A stretch of DNA of 57,579 bases from Sphingobacteriaceae bacterium (GCA_023251775.1 JAHEYC010000010.1:1-57579); one strand, 5' to 3'. Positions 36,407-44,942 are shown, counted from the stretch's first letter. Made by a program: numbers and translations. The notes: generated by a model from the sequence alone, not told the origin.

Positions 36407-37144
36407 ATGATATTAATGCCCCTTTGGAAGATCTGGTTTGCCTTATGTTTTGCCATTCCTTTTATTATCCTTTTTCCGTTTTTTTACTTTGCTTTGGTCA
36501 CCAAACGCTTTGATACGGTGTATAAACTCAAACGTGTTTGGGCTCGTACTATTTCGATCGGCAGCATGTTATATCCTAAGATCATTTATGTGTCTAAAAA
36601 ATATGCTTTGCCAAAACCATGTGTGATAGTGCCAAATCATACCTCGTATATTGATATTATCTTTTCTCCTTTTTACATTGATCATACGGCGGTTTACATG
36701 GGAAAAAGTGAATTACTCAAGATCCCTTTATTCAAATATTTCTTTGTCTATTTAGATATTCCTGTGCAACGCAAAAGTGCTAGCGATTCTCATAAAGCAT
36801 TTCACAAGGCCGGCGCCATGATAGATGCGGGTATTAGCATGGTAATTTATCCCGAGGGAACTATTGGCGATAGAGGGCATTTAAAACCCTTTAAAAATGG
36901 TGCGTTCAAGCTGGCTATCGAAAAGCAAGTTCCCATTGTGCCTGTAGTTAACTTAAATAATTGGTGGTACCTCGAGAATGGAGGCTTTTTTAAAAGCAAC
37001 GGTAGGCCGGGATTCCCAATAACAGTGGTTGGCGACCCAATAGAAACAAAAGGCATGACAGAAAAAGACATGGAGGAACTTAAAAATAAAGTTCATACCT
37101 TTATGAAGTACGAATTAGACAAATTCAATGGCAAAAAAAATTGA
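36407..37144 (+). CDS. plsC: 1-acyl-glycerol-3-phosphate acyltransferase (PlsC-like)
   Basis: Makes phosphatidic acid by acylating lysophosphatidate. The 245-residue inner-membrane protein has an N-terminal hydrophobic segment (FALCFAIPFIILFPFFYFA) and the acyltransferase motifs NHTSYIDI near residue 77 and YPEGTIGDRG near residue 148. Start is uncertain: ATG 36407 follows the promoter box and begins at MILMPLWKIW, while GTG 36392 is possible. It overlaps gatC by 17 nt, so translation is probably coupled. Confidence 0.9.
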   Translation: MILMPLWKIWFALCFAIPFIILFPFFYFALVTKRFDTVYKLKRVWARTISIGSMLYPKIIYVSKKYALPKPCVIVPNHTSYIDIIFSPFYIDHTAVYMGKSELLKIPLFKYFFVYLDIPVQRKSASDSHKAFHKAGAMIDAGISMVIYPEGTIGDRGHLKPFKNGAFKLAIEKQVPIVPVVNLNNWWYLENGGFFKSNGRPGFPITVVGDPIETKGMTEKDMEELKNKVHTFMKYELDKFNGKKN

Positions 37145-37427
37145 TATTAAAACGGTAGATGAAATTGCGCACTTAGCTCGTTTGGAATTTAACGATGAGG
37201 CTAAGCAAGGCATTATTACCGATATGAATCGCATGTTAGATTTTGTAGATAAATTGAATGAAGTAAATACTGATACTATCGAGCCTCTTATTTATATGAC
37301 ACAAGAGCAAAATGTGTTGAGAGATGATATTCCCCAAATTACACTCACCCAAAAAGAGGCATTAAAAAATGCGCCTCAAAAAGATACCGATTATTTTAAG
37401 GCGCCGAAGGTTATTGATAATAACTAG
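37128..37427 (+). CDS. gatC: Aspartyl/glutamyl-tRNA amidotransferase subunit C
   Basis: Small subunit (99 residues) of the GatCAB complex, which converts misacylated Glu-tRNA(Gln) or Asp-tRNA(Asn). It matches the family from VDEIAHLARLEFNDE through MLDFVDKLNEV to the C-terminal LRDD...FKAPKVI. It starts within plsC. gatA and gatB are not in the window. Confidence 0.96.
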   Translation: MAKKIDIKTVDEIAHLARLEFNDEAKQGIITDMNRMLDFVDKLNEVNTDTIEPLIYMTQEQNVLRDDIPQITLTQKEALKNAPQKDTDYFKAPKVIDNN

Positions 37428-37437
37428 GGATCTAATG

Positions 37438-37596
37438 GCACGCGGATGACGCGGATCTTTTATGTCCCGATAGCTATCGGGATGCGCTGATCTTTGTGTG
37501 CTTCGTGAAAAAACTTTGTGCGCTTCGTGATTTCTGCCTCTAAAATCGTTTGAAAAAATCATATTTGATCATAAGCAATCCGCGTTATCCGCGTGC
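37438..37596. repeat. Inverted repeat of doubled ATCCGCGT words with a shared palindrome
   Basis: Arms at 37438-37456 and 37578-37596 are complements over 19 nt with one mismatch; each is ATCCGCGT written twice. The palindrome TCCCGATAGCTATCGGGA lies at 37465-37482 (also at 20314-20331). CTTTGTGTGCTTCGTGA-type words occur twice between (37493-37531). The right arm with its flank (37568-37594) recurs at 42994-43020 with one change in 27 nt. It fills the gap between convergent genes. Confidence 0.8.
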
Positions 37597-37604
37597 AATG
37601 ACGC

Positions 37605-38210
37605 CTAGTGCTTCACTAATTTTTTCATCATTTCAGAATGTTGCGGAGTAATTATAACTTCAGCAACCGTTGAATCATTCTTTAATCCAATTTCAAATAG
37701 TAAATTTCCTTTGTAAGTATACACCGATTTGTAACATACATCGGGAATATTTAAACCATCAATGTATAAGGTATTGTATTCATTATAACACACAACAAAA
37801 AGCGAATCCATTTGCGAAAGTTTGCGAACTTTATTCTCGTATTTTTTCCATTTACCTCTGTTGAGTTTTGGTAATTGCGGAACGCAATTATAATAGCTAA
37901 AGGTTAACCCTTGCAAACTATCGCTGTAAGCAAGATCCTCGGCAGGCACTAAATGTCCGCGATCATAACCCGAATGCAAATAATCTTTATCCGAAAGCGT
38001 AATGGATGTCCCTGTAAAATGATCGTTGCTTCTGCTTGCATCTCCGCCGCCCTTGTACAAAGTATAGGTAACGGCAACCGGTTGTTTTAAAAGTGAATTG
38101 AAATAACTTTTGTAAATACCTTTATCAATAATGGTATCGTAATGTAATTGCGAATAAGATGAAGTGACGAAAGATGAAGTGACTAAAAATAAAAAGATCC
38201 ATCTCATCAT
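37605..38210 (-). CDS. Exported DNA/RNA non-specific endonuclease (NUC1-like)
   Basis: A 201-residue nuclease of the beta-beta-alpha-metal class. A signal peptide (WIFLFLVTSSFVTSSYS) precedes the domain. The catalytic motif DRGHLVPAEDLA (general-base His) lies near residue 96, and the metal-ligand Asn region YYNCVPQLPKLNRGKW about 20 residues later. It is shorter than typical Serratia-type nucleases, mostly at the C-terminus. Start ATG 38210 lies 13 nt after the preceding stop. Last gene of a three-gene operon; likely degrades extracellular nucleic acid. Confidence 0.88.
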   Translation of the reverse strand: MMRWIFLFLVTSSFVTSSYSQLHYDTIIDKGIYKSYFNSLLKQPVAVTYTLYKGGGDASRSNDHFTGTSITLSDKDYLHSGYDRGHLVPAEDLAYSDSLQGLTFSYYNCVPQLPKLNRGKWKKYENKVRKLSQMDSLFVVCYNEYNTLYIDGLNIPDVCYKSVYTYKGNLLFEIGLKNDSTVAEVIITPQHSEMMKKLVKH

Positions 38211-38223
38211 TGTGTGAGATGTA

Positions 38224-38484
38224 TTAAGACGAATGTACAAGTTTTGCCTTGATCCTAAGAAAAACGGTCTTTAATTGTTTACGGAAAATAAAAGCGAGCA
38301 ATACGTATGGCACTGCCATTAAATATAAAATACCGGAATTTAAACCGCGAGCCATCGACCTTGGATCATTTTCTAAACTGCTTGATGCAGCTTGTTTACA
38401 CATGGCGCATTGTGCCTCGGAAGTAATAGGAATTAAAAGAAATATTAATACTACAAAAAAAACTATGTAATATGGCTTACGCAC
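38224..38484 (-). CDS. Small membrane protein with CAMC motif
   Basis: An 86-residue protein with a signal-like first helix (YYIVFFVVLIFLLIPITSEA), then CAMCKQAASSSLEND, then a second helix (GILYLMAVPYVLLAFIF) and a basic tail. I recall this layout as a conserved unknown in Bacteroidota. The CXXC may bind metal or act as a thiol switch at the outer face of the membrane. Start GTG 38484 shares one base with the stop of the upstream gene. Function unknown. Confidence 0.8.
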   Translation of the reverse strand: MRKPYYIVFFVVLIFLLIPITSEAQCAMCKQAASSSLENDPRSMARGLNSGILYLMAVPYVLLAFIFRKQLKTVFLRIKAKLVHSS

Positions 38485-39113
38485 TATTGATCAAATTTTT
38501 TGTAATCAGGAGGAACTTCCAATTTAGAGGCTTCTACTTCGCTTTTATTTAATTTGATGATCTCGAGTTTGGATACCATTTTGTTATCCGAAATTTGTCT
38601 TTCTTCACTCATAAAAGGCATCGATCCTTTTGCAAGACCTTTGATCTTTCCAAAATAAATACTTTGTTTATCCTTACGATTCCATAATTCCATCATAGGA
38701 ATAAAGAATTCATAACTATCAGTTGAAATGAAATAAGTAATAACTGTGTTCTCTTCGGTATTCTTTACAATATATTCGGCGCATTTTACACCATTAAAAA
38801 CCTGACCTTTTCCTTTTTTAACTTCACACTTACCTTTCATTACCGGAGGAATCTCACTTTTTTGATCGCCCCAAACTTTACGTTTTGGATTCACAAATTT
38901 GATGGTCTTTTCGGTAAGGTCAAAAATAAAGCTGCCCTCAATGGCATTACCCCTTTTGGCGTATTGGTCGAGTTTTATTTTTTTATCCTTAACCCAATAG
39001 GTGTTCAAGGTTGTGTCTTTTGTGGTATAATACTTAAACTCAACCGAACCCATGAACTGAGAAAAAGAACTTAGAAATGCTAAGCCAAAGAATAATGTGA
39101 AAAACGCTCTCAT
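38484..39113 (-). CDS. Secreted DUF4412-like protein
   Basis: A 209-residue protein with a signal peptide (FFTLFFGLAFLSSFS). The body is beta-rich (GSVEFKYYTTKDTTLN, GSFIFDLTEKTIKFVNPKRK, GVKCAEYIVKNTEENTVITYF) and fits the DUF4412/GLPGLI-like lipocalin-type group of periplasmic proteins. It leads the operon with the CAMC protein and the nuclease. It diverges from yraN; a TAAATTTA sequence at 39131-39138, identical on both strands, could be a -7 box (TTG-N23 for this gene). Function unknown. Confidence 0.75.
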   Translation of the reverse strand: MRAFFTLFFGLAFLSSFSQFMGSVEFKYYTTKDTTLNTYWVKDKKIKLDQYAKRGNAIEGSFIFDLTEKTIKFVNPKRKVWGDQKSEIPPVMKGKCEVKKGKGQVFNGVKCAEYIVKNTEENTVITYFISTDSYEFFIPMMELWNRKDKQSIYFGKIKGLAKGSMPFMSEERQISDNKMVSKLEIIKLNKSEVEASKLEVPPDYKKFDQ

Positions 39114-39167
39114 ACTTTAAATTTTGTACGTAAATTTATGAAATTAAATCAATTTTTCTACCAAAAA

Positions 39168-39536
39168 ATGAAAGATAATTCACAAAATTTAGGCAAAAAC
39201 GGCGAACAGGAGGCTGTTAAATATTTAGAAAAGAAAGGCTTAAAGATCATGAAAATAAATTGGCGTTTTGGTAAGCTCGAAATTGATATTATTGCCATGG
39301 ATAAAGACGAATTGGTTATAGTAGAGGTGAAAACCCGCGCCACTGATGCCTTTGGGGAGCCTGAGGTATTTGTAGATAAGAAGAAACAGAACCGTTTAAT
39401 TAAGGCCGCCAATGCCTATATTTTGGAAGTTGATTTCACCGGCGAAACGCGTTTTGACGTGATCTCGGTACTCGAAAAGAACTCTCAATTAATGGTAAAA
39501 CACATCCCAAATGCCTTTGCACCCTCAATTATCTAA
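39168..39536 (+). CDS. yraN: YraN/UPF0102 family endonuclease-like protein
   Basis: A protein of about 122 residues with a restriction-endonuclease-like fold: NLGKNGEQEAVKYLEKKG, then IDIIAMDKDELVIVEVKTR, the (D)-ExK core. The family may act at DNA ends or in recombination; its role is unsettled. Family members begin just before LGKxGE, which favours ATG at 39168; ATG at 39138 adds ten residues and overlaps a possible promoter box. Its end contains the promoter of the rluB-like gene. Confidence 0.88.
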   Translation: MKDNSQNLGKNGEQEAVKYLEKKGLKIMKINWRFGKLEIDIIAMDKDELVIVEVKTRATDAFGEPEVFVDKKKQNRLIKAANAYILEVDFTGETRFDVISVLEKNSQLMVKHIPNAFAPSII

Positions 39537-39546
39537 ACTATCTTTG
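39517..39546 (+). promoter_or_regulatory. Promoter of the rluB-like gene
   Basis: TTG 39517-39519, 19-nt spacer, TATCTTTG 39539-39546: a full consensus. It ends 7 nt before the ATG at 39554 and its -33 part lies in the yraN coding sequence. Confidence 0.6.
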
Positions 39547-39553
39547 CGCGATC

Positions 39554-41035
39554 ATGGCATACAACAAACCGGGAGGCCGACCCCGTATATCTTCGGCCGG
39601 TAAAGGCAAGGGGAAACCTACAAGAAGTAAGGATAAATTTTCTACATCAAGGGACAAAGACTCGAGCAAAAGTTCAGAAAAAAAGTTCAGAAAACCGTAT
39701 TCAGAAAAAGATAAAAAACACCGCTCCGAAGGAGAAGGTGGATTTTCGCGTTATAAAAGATCAGGAGGCAGCGATAAAAAAAGCGACTCTTACGGAAAAG
39801 ATAAATACGCCTCTTCAAAAGACTCTGATAAAAAACCCCGTCGTTCGTACGGAGATAAAGATCCAAAATTCAGATCGGATAAAGGCGATGGTGCTTCAAA
39901 ATACAAACGAAAAGATGATGCAGGTTTTGAACGCAAACCAAAATTCGAAAAAGATGATTCGTATCGTAAGAATGATAAATACAAAAACGACGACGAAAAA
40001 AAACCGTACAAAAGTGATGGCGATAAAAAACATCATCGTCCATTTACAAAATCATACGGAGATAGTTCAGAAAAAAAACGCACGTACGATAAATCTTTTT
40101 TTGATAAAAATAAAACGAGTTCAGATAAAGATGAGTCTTCCGACAAACCTTTCAAGAAAAGATCAAATGAATTTACAGAGGAAAAACGCTTTAAGCACGA
40201 TGATCTGGAAGAGGGAAAAGCATTTAAAGGACATAGCAAAGATAAAAGCGATTTCAAAGAAGGAAAGTTTCGCAAAAATAAATTTGGTAAGGATAGTAGC
40301 TCTAAACCTTACAAAAAAGATGATGATGGCACAGTTCGCCTGAATAAATATTTGGCGCACGCCGGAATTTCTTCTCGTCGTGAAGCAGATGTATTGATCA
40401 AAGGTGGAACCGTAAAAGTAAATGGTGTTGTGGTTGATCAAATGGGTTATAAAGTAAAACCGGGCGATGTGGTTACTTATGCCGATTCAACCATTAAGAA
40501 CGAACGCAAAGTATATTTGCTTTTAAATAAACCAAAAGATTTTATTACAACAACCGACGATCCGCAAGAACGCAGAACAGTAATGGAATTAGTTCGTCCT
40601 GCTTGTAAAGAACGCATTTACCCTGTTGGAAGATTAGATAGAAACACAACCGGTTTATTATTGTTCACCAACGATGGTGATATGGCAACAAAACTTATGC
40701 ATCCAAAACACGAGATCCGAAAAGTATATCACGTTACCTTAAGCAAGCCCTTAAGAGGCGAAGATTATAAAGCCATTACCGATGGTTTTGACTTGGAAGA
40801 TGGTCCTGTAAAAGTAGATGATATTGCTTATGTGGGCGAAGGAAAAAAAGAAGTAGGACTCGAAATTCACAATGGCCGCAATCGTATTGTTCGTCGTTTA
40901 TTTGAACATTTGGGTTATGAGGTATTAAAATTGGATAGGGTATCTTACGCAGGACTAACCAAGAAGGATCTGCCCCGCGGTAAGTACCGTTTTTTGAGTG
41001 ACAAAGAGATCTCTTTCCTAAAAATGTTAGGATAG
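39554..41035 (+). CDS. RluB/RsuA-family rRNA pseudouridine synthase with a 255-residue charged N-terminal tail
   Basis: Isomerises a uridine in rRNA. Only the last 235 of 493 residues are enzyme: an S4 domain (VRLNKYLAHAGISSRREAD, near 260) and the catalytic domain with GRLDRNTTGLLLFTNDGD (catalytic Asp) and NGRNRIVRRLFEHLG. The first 255 residues are low complexity, mostly Lys, Ser, Asp, Arg and Phe/Tyr, with recurring KDKxSS, RKPYSEKDKK and SYGDK-like words, and no fold. Such tails occur on RluB-like proteins in Bacteroidota and may bind RNA. Codons in the tail are consistent and in frame; no frameshift. Antisense long frames in this region are shadows of its composition. Confidence 0.93.
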   Translation: MAYNKPGGRPRISSAGKGKGKPTRSKDKFSTSRDKDSSKSSEKKFRKPYSEKDKKHRSEGEGGFSRYKRSGGSDKKSDSYGKDKYASSKDSDKKPRRSYGDKDPKFRSDKGDGASKYKRKDDAGFERKPKFEKDDSYRKNDKYKNDDEKKPYKSDGDKKHHRPFTKSYGDSSEKKRTYDKSFFDKNKTSSDKDESSDKPFKKRSNEFTEEKRFKHDDLEEGKAFKGHSKDKSDFKEGKFRKNKFGKDSSSKPYKKDDDGTVRLNKYLAHAGISSRREADVLIKGGTVKVNGVVVDQMGYKVKPGDVVTYADSTIKNERKVYLLLNKPKDFITTTDDPQERRTVMELVRPACKERIYPVGRLDRNTTGLLLFTNDGDMATKLMHPKHEIRKVYHVTLSKPLRGEDYKAITDGFDLEDGPVKVDDIAYVGEGKKEVGLEIHNGRNRIVRRLFEHLGYEVLKLDRVSYAGLTKKDLPRGKYRFLSDKEISFLKMLG

Positions 41036-41060
41036 AATAATATTGAAATAAACTTTTCGT

Positions 41061-41068
41061 TATATTTG
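41061..41068 (+). promoter_or_regulatory. -7 box of glmS
   Basis: TATATTTG ends 4 nt before the glmS ATG. A TTG lies 15 nt further upstream, slightly too close. The mRNA would start at or within a base or two of the ATG, leaving no room for a glmS ribozyme. Confidence 0.55.
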
Positions 41069-41072
41069 ATAT

Positions 41073-42920
41073 ATGTGTGGAATAGTAGGATACATTGGAA
41101 AAAATAACGCCTACCCTGTACTTATAAAGGGGTTACAAAGGCTTGAATATCGCGGTTACGATAGCGCCGGGGTTGCATTAATTAATCCTGAAGGCAAACT
41201 TTCTGTTTATAAGAAAAAAGGAAAGGTAAGTGAACTTGTAACCAACAATAAGGAAAAGGATCTTAGTGGCACCATTGGAATTGGTCACACACGCTGGGCC
41301 ACACATGGTGAGCCAAATGATATTAACTCACATCCGCATCGCTCCAACAGTAAAGATATTGTACTAATTCATAATGGCATCATTGAGAATTATGCTTCTA
41401 TAAAAGAACGTTTGATAAAACGCGGACATCAATTTGAATCGCAAACCGACACGGAAGTATTGGCGCATTTAATTGAAGATATTCAAAAAGCAGAAGGAAT
41501 TAAATTAGGGCACGCAGTTATTGCTGCGTTAAAACAAGTAATTGGTGCGTATGCTATTGTTGTGATGGATAAAAATGATCCTGATACTTTGATCGCTGCA
41601 AAAAAGGGAAGTCCAATGGTAATTGGCATTGGCAATAATGAAGATTTTTACATTGCATCAGATGCATCGCCCATTGTTGAGTATACAAAAAATGTGGTGT
41701 ATATGGAAGATGAGCAAGTAGCTATTATTCGCCGTGGAAGAGAATTAAAAATAAGGAATTTAAAAGATAAAGAGATCACACCTTATGTTCAAGAGCTCAC
41801 CATTGAATTGGAAGCCATTGAAAAAGGAGGCTATGCTCACTTTATGCTGAAAGAAATTTATGAGCAACCGCGTTCGGTAAAAGATAGTATGCGCGGACGT
41901 TTAATTGCCGAAGAAGGAAAAGTGCAGTTGGGCGGAATTGTAGATCACGAAGGAAAATTTAAAAATGCCAAACGAATTATTTTTATTGCCTGCGGAACAT
42001 CATGGCATGCAGGTTTAGTTGGCGAATATTTATTTGAAGAGTATGCGCGAATTCCTGTTGAGGTTGAATACGCTTCGGAATTCCGTTATCGCAATCCAAT
42101 TATTTACCAGGATGATATTGTAATTGCAATTTCACAAAGTGGAGAAACTGCCGATACACTTGCAGCAATTGAATTAGCAAAAAGTAAAGGTGCCACCATC
42201 ATTGGCGTTTGTAATGTGGTTGGATCTTCTATTCCGCGCGCATCGCATGGTGGAAGTTATACGCACGCAGGCCCTGAGATTGGTGTAGCATCAACAAAAG
42301 CATTTACAGCACAAGTTACAGTGCTTACCTTAATGGCATTGCATGTGGCGCGTTTACGTTCTGCCATTGCCGAAAGCCGTTACCGACAATTATTATTTGA
42401 AATGGAATCTATTCCCGGAAAAATAGAAGAAGTTTTAAAATTAAATGATAAGGTAAAAATGATCGCTGCCGAATATAAAGATAGTACCAATGCTTTGTAT
42501 TTAGGACGCGGTGTAAGTTTCCCTGTTGCATTAGAAGGCGCATTAAAATTAAAAGAGATCTCGTACATACACGCCGAAGGGTATCCTGCTGCGGAAATGA
42601 AGCATGGACCTATTGCTTTAATTGATGAAGAAATGCCGGTGTTTGTAATTGCAACCAAAGGTGCCAATTACGAAAAAGTAGTAAGCAATATCCAAGAAGT
42701 AAAGGCGCGTAAAGGAAAAATTATTGCTGTAGTTACTGCAGGTGATGTTGAAGTTAAAAAAGTAGCCGACCATGTGATCGAAATTCCTGAAACCGATGAA
42801 TCCTTAGTTCCATTGATAGCGGTAATTCCTCTTCAATTATTATCCTACCATATTGCCGTAATGCGCGGATGTAATGTGGATCAACCAAGAAATTTAGCGA
42901 AGAGCGTTACGGTAGAGTAG
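41073..42920 (+). CDS. glmS: Glutamine--fructose-6-phosphate aminotransferase
   Basis: Makes glucosamine-6-phosphate, the first step to UDP-GlcNAc for peptidoglycan and LPS. The 615-residue protein has the N-terminal amidotransferase Cys2 (MCGIVGYIG), RGYDSAGVA and GHTRWATHGEPN, and two SIS domains (CGTSWHAGLVGEY, SQSGETADTL, and ALKLKEISYIHAEG). It ends in the family's ...PRNLAKSVTVE. Its -7 box nearly touches the ATG. No ribozyme is visible upstream. It is followed by a composite inverted repeat. Confidence 0.98.
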   Translation: MCGIVGYIGKNNAYPVLIKGLQRLEYRGYDSAGVALINPEGKLSVYKKKGKVSELVTNNKEKDLSGTIGIGHTRWATHGEPNDINSHPHRSNSKDIVLIHNGIIENYASIKERLIKRGHQFESQTDTEVLAHLIEDIQKAEGIKLGHAVIAALKQVIGAYAIVVMDKNDPDTLIAAKKGSPMVIGIGNNEDFYIASDASPIVEYTKNVVYMEDEQVAIIRRGRELKIRNLKDKEITPYVQELTIELEAIEKGGYAHFMLKEIYEQPRSVKDSMRGRLIAEEGKVQLGGIVDHEGKFKNAKRIIFIACGTSWHAGLVGEYLFEEYARIPVEVEYASEFRYRNPIIYQDDIVIAISQSGETADTLAAIELAKSKGATIIGVCNVVGSSIPRASHGGSYTHAGPEIGVASTKAFTAQVTVLTLMALHVARLRSAIAESRYRQLLFEMESIPGKIEEVLKLNDKVKMIAAEYKDSTNALYLGRGVSFPVALEGALKLKEISYIHAEGYPAAEMKHGPIALIDEEMPVFVIATKGANYEKVVSNIQEVKARKGKIIAVVTAGDVEVKKVADHVIEIPETDESLVPLIAVIPLQLLSYHIAVMRGCNVDQPRNLAKSVTVE

Positions 42921-42921
42921 G

Positions 42922-43020
42922 TCTCGATACAATTTTTTGCAAGAGGCAGGCAAAAAATCACTCGACCTGACATCGAGTTTCTTATCCGCGTAAATCATAA
43001 GCAATCCGCGTCATCCGCGT
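42922..43020. repeat. Composite repeat: TCGATAC/TCGAG hairpin and ATCCGCGT words
   Basis: ATTTTTTGC (42932-42940) and GCAAAAAAT (42950-42958) form a stem just after glmS, flanked by CTCGA words that also recur (42961, 42973). Then 42994-43020 repeats, with one change in 27 nt, the right arm at 37568-37594. It could terminate glmS and the convergent gene. Confidence 0.7.
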
Positions 43021-43031
43021 TCAATTTATCT

Positions 43032-44900
43032 TTATTCCACAATAACCTTCTTAGTAATAGCCGTATTATAATTCCCGTTTATTTTTAAGAAGTAAACACC
43101 TCTGGTAAGATGATCTGTTCTAAAGCTAAATACATTATCTACAACCTTAACCCAATCTTTTAAAAGTACGGTCACTAATTTTCCTTGTGCATCGTATAAT
43201 TCAAATCGTAAGTATTCGGGTTTGTTTAAATGTAATTCAACGCTAAAAATATCTTTTGCAGGATTTGGAAAAAGTTTAGCATCACTGGTAACTTCATTTT
43301 GGTTTACCGAAGATAAAACACCACCGGTTGCAATTTGTGCTACCCATGCTCCATGTGCGTATGGATAAGAAAAATTATAATTATACATATAATACCCACT
43401 CATCCACACTTCGCCCGGATGATTATAGCGTCGCTGCGAACCGGAGTAATCGCCCCAGCGTTCTAAACTTGCGGTTAGTAAATTCACATAGGTAATTCCA
43501 TTTTGTATTCGCAAAATAGGCGAGAAATCTCCCATAGCATCAGCTCGAATGGCCGAAACACCGCCAAATATTTTTGGTGATGAATGATCGAACGTTAAGA
43601 TGGATGTATTATCGCTTGATGAGGTTCCCGCATAAGAAATATTAGGGTATGCAAAATCTACGGTATCATTTTGAATATAATATCCTGTAACTGTTGGATT
43701 GATGGCCGCAGGATTATTGATCACACCATAATAAATTGTACTCAAAGTATTAGTAGGGTGCATGGTATTATGAACGTACTGGATCTTACCATTTTCGTAA
43801 AATGCACCTAAATTCCTGCAATCATTGGTTGCTAGAACATTTGCTGTATTTGTTTGCTTTCCGCTTGGCGGAAAATAATAGGGCACACTGGCTGTCATAC
43901 ATTTTACAGTGAGCGTTTGTGTTGGCGCGCCAATGGTATCGGTTATGTTCACCAAAAACACCGTATCGTTTTGATTCGCTAAATTTCTATTGGAAACAAA
44001 ATACATATTTGGCGTGTACAATTGACTTCCTCCCTTTACAGGACATAAATTTCGAATGGGTTTATTATTGTATTTGATATTGTAATGTAACGTAGAACCA
44101 ATTGGTTGTCCCACATAACCGCTATCTTTTTTCATTTGCCAAACCAATGTTTCAACAAAGCCGGCTTGCCAGGTGCTATCGTTGTATAAATAATTTACAC
44201 TTAAGAATAATTCTTTTTCGGTCATAGATATCATTGGGTAATCGCTCCATAAACCATAATTCAATGGATCGCCCGGCAGTGTATATAAATTCCACGAACC
44301 TGCAGGATTATTTGTTTGAGAGAATCCAACAATGATCTTACTGGTTGTATCTACAAATCCAACTAAACACACCAATACAAAACGGTCTTTCAAAGGATCG
44401 TACATTACTTTTGGATCGAACTCCTGATGTAAACTATTTGTTGGCGTAGTGAACATGGCCAGTGATTTATAAGGAGAAACAGATGCAGTAGCAATATTTT
44501 TCACATAAATATTGGTATTCACCACCGATATCATTCTTCCCGAATCGGAAATCGCCATATCATTATCATTTGGTGTACTTAATCCCCAACCGTTAGCTTG
44601 AAAACTTTGCCCTTTTACTAATGCCGGCAAAGTGCTTGAATTGGTTTGACCTTTACCTGCATTTTTATTTTCGGGATAATTATACTTCTCCATTTTTTGA
44701 GAACCTTGCTTTGGCAATTCGTTCACCATTAGTTTTGGAGAGTAATCATCTTGAAGCTCGCTATAATTTACCGTAGCTGCTTTTTTGATGGTAAAAGTTT
44801 TTTTAGCGGGGATATTACTATCCAGGCCATATTTTTTCTTAGAAACCTGCGCAGTTCCAATTGCTGAAATAAATACTAAACAAAGTAAATGATTCTTCAT
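43032..44900 (-). CDS. Secreted T9SS cargo protein, unknown function
   Basis: A 622-residue protein. Signal peptide (HLLCLVFISAIGTAQ), a basic-rich stretch to about residue 80, then a long beta-rich region that may be propeller-like (ASVSPYKSLAMFTTPTNS, DPKVMYDPLKDRFVLVCLVG, VGFSQTNNPAGSWNLYTLP) and shows no catalytic motif. The type-A tail (LFPNPAKDIFSVEL ... RGVYFLKINGNY) routes it through the T9SS. I do not recognise a named domain in the body. A TATCTTTA box lies 18 nt upstream of the ATG (44919-44926). Confidence 0.85.
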   Translation of the reverse strand: MKNHLLCLVFISAIGTAQVSKKKYGLDSNIPAKKTFTIKKAATVNYSELQDDYSPKLMVNELPKQGSQKMEKYNYPENKNAGKGQTNSSTLPALVKGQSFQANGWGLSTPNDNDMAISDSGRMISVVNTNIYVKNIATASVSPYKSLAMFTTPTNSLHQEFDPKVMYDPLKDRFVLVCLVGFVDTTSKIIVGFSQTNNPAGSWNLYTLPGDPLNYGLWSDYPMISMTEKELFLSVNYLYNDSTWQAGFVETLVWQMKKDSGYVGQPIGSTLHYNIKYNNKPIRNLCPVKGGSQLYTPNMYFVSNRNLANQNDTVFLVNITDTIGAPTQTLTVKCMTASVPYYFPPSGKQTNTANVLATNDCRNLGAFYENGKIQYVHNTMHPTNTLSTIYYGVINNPAAINPTVTGYYIQNDTVDFAYPNISYAGTSSSDNTSILTFDHSSPKIFGGVSAIRADAMGDFSPILRIQNGITYVNLLTASLERWGDYSGSQRRYNHPGEVWMSGYYMYNYNFSYPYAHGAWVAQIATGGVLSSVNQNEVTSDAKLFPNPAKDIFSVELHLNKPEYLRFELYDAQGKLVTVLLKDWVKVVDNVFSFRTDHLTRGVYFLKINGNYNTAITKKVIVE

Positions 44901-44942
44901 GCCTTTATATTTGAATTATAAAGATATGAAAAAAACTCTAGT

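Noticed and set aside
39738-40441. Long frames on both strands inside the rluB-like gene
   Set aside because: They come from the low-complexity Lys/Ser/Asp codons of the real gene and have no features of their own.
41035-41073. Possible glmS ribozyme or riboswitch upstream of glmS
   Set aside because: Only 37 nt separate the genes and the -7 box lies 4 nt before the ATG; there is no space for a structured leader.
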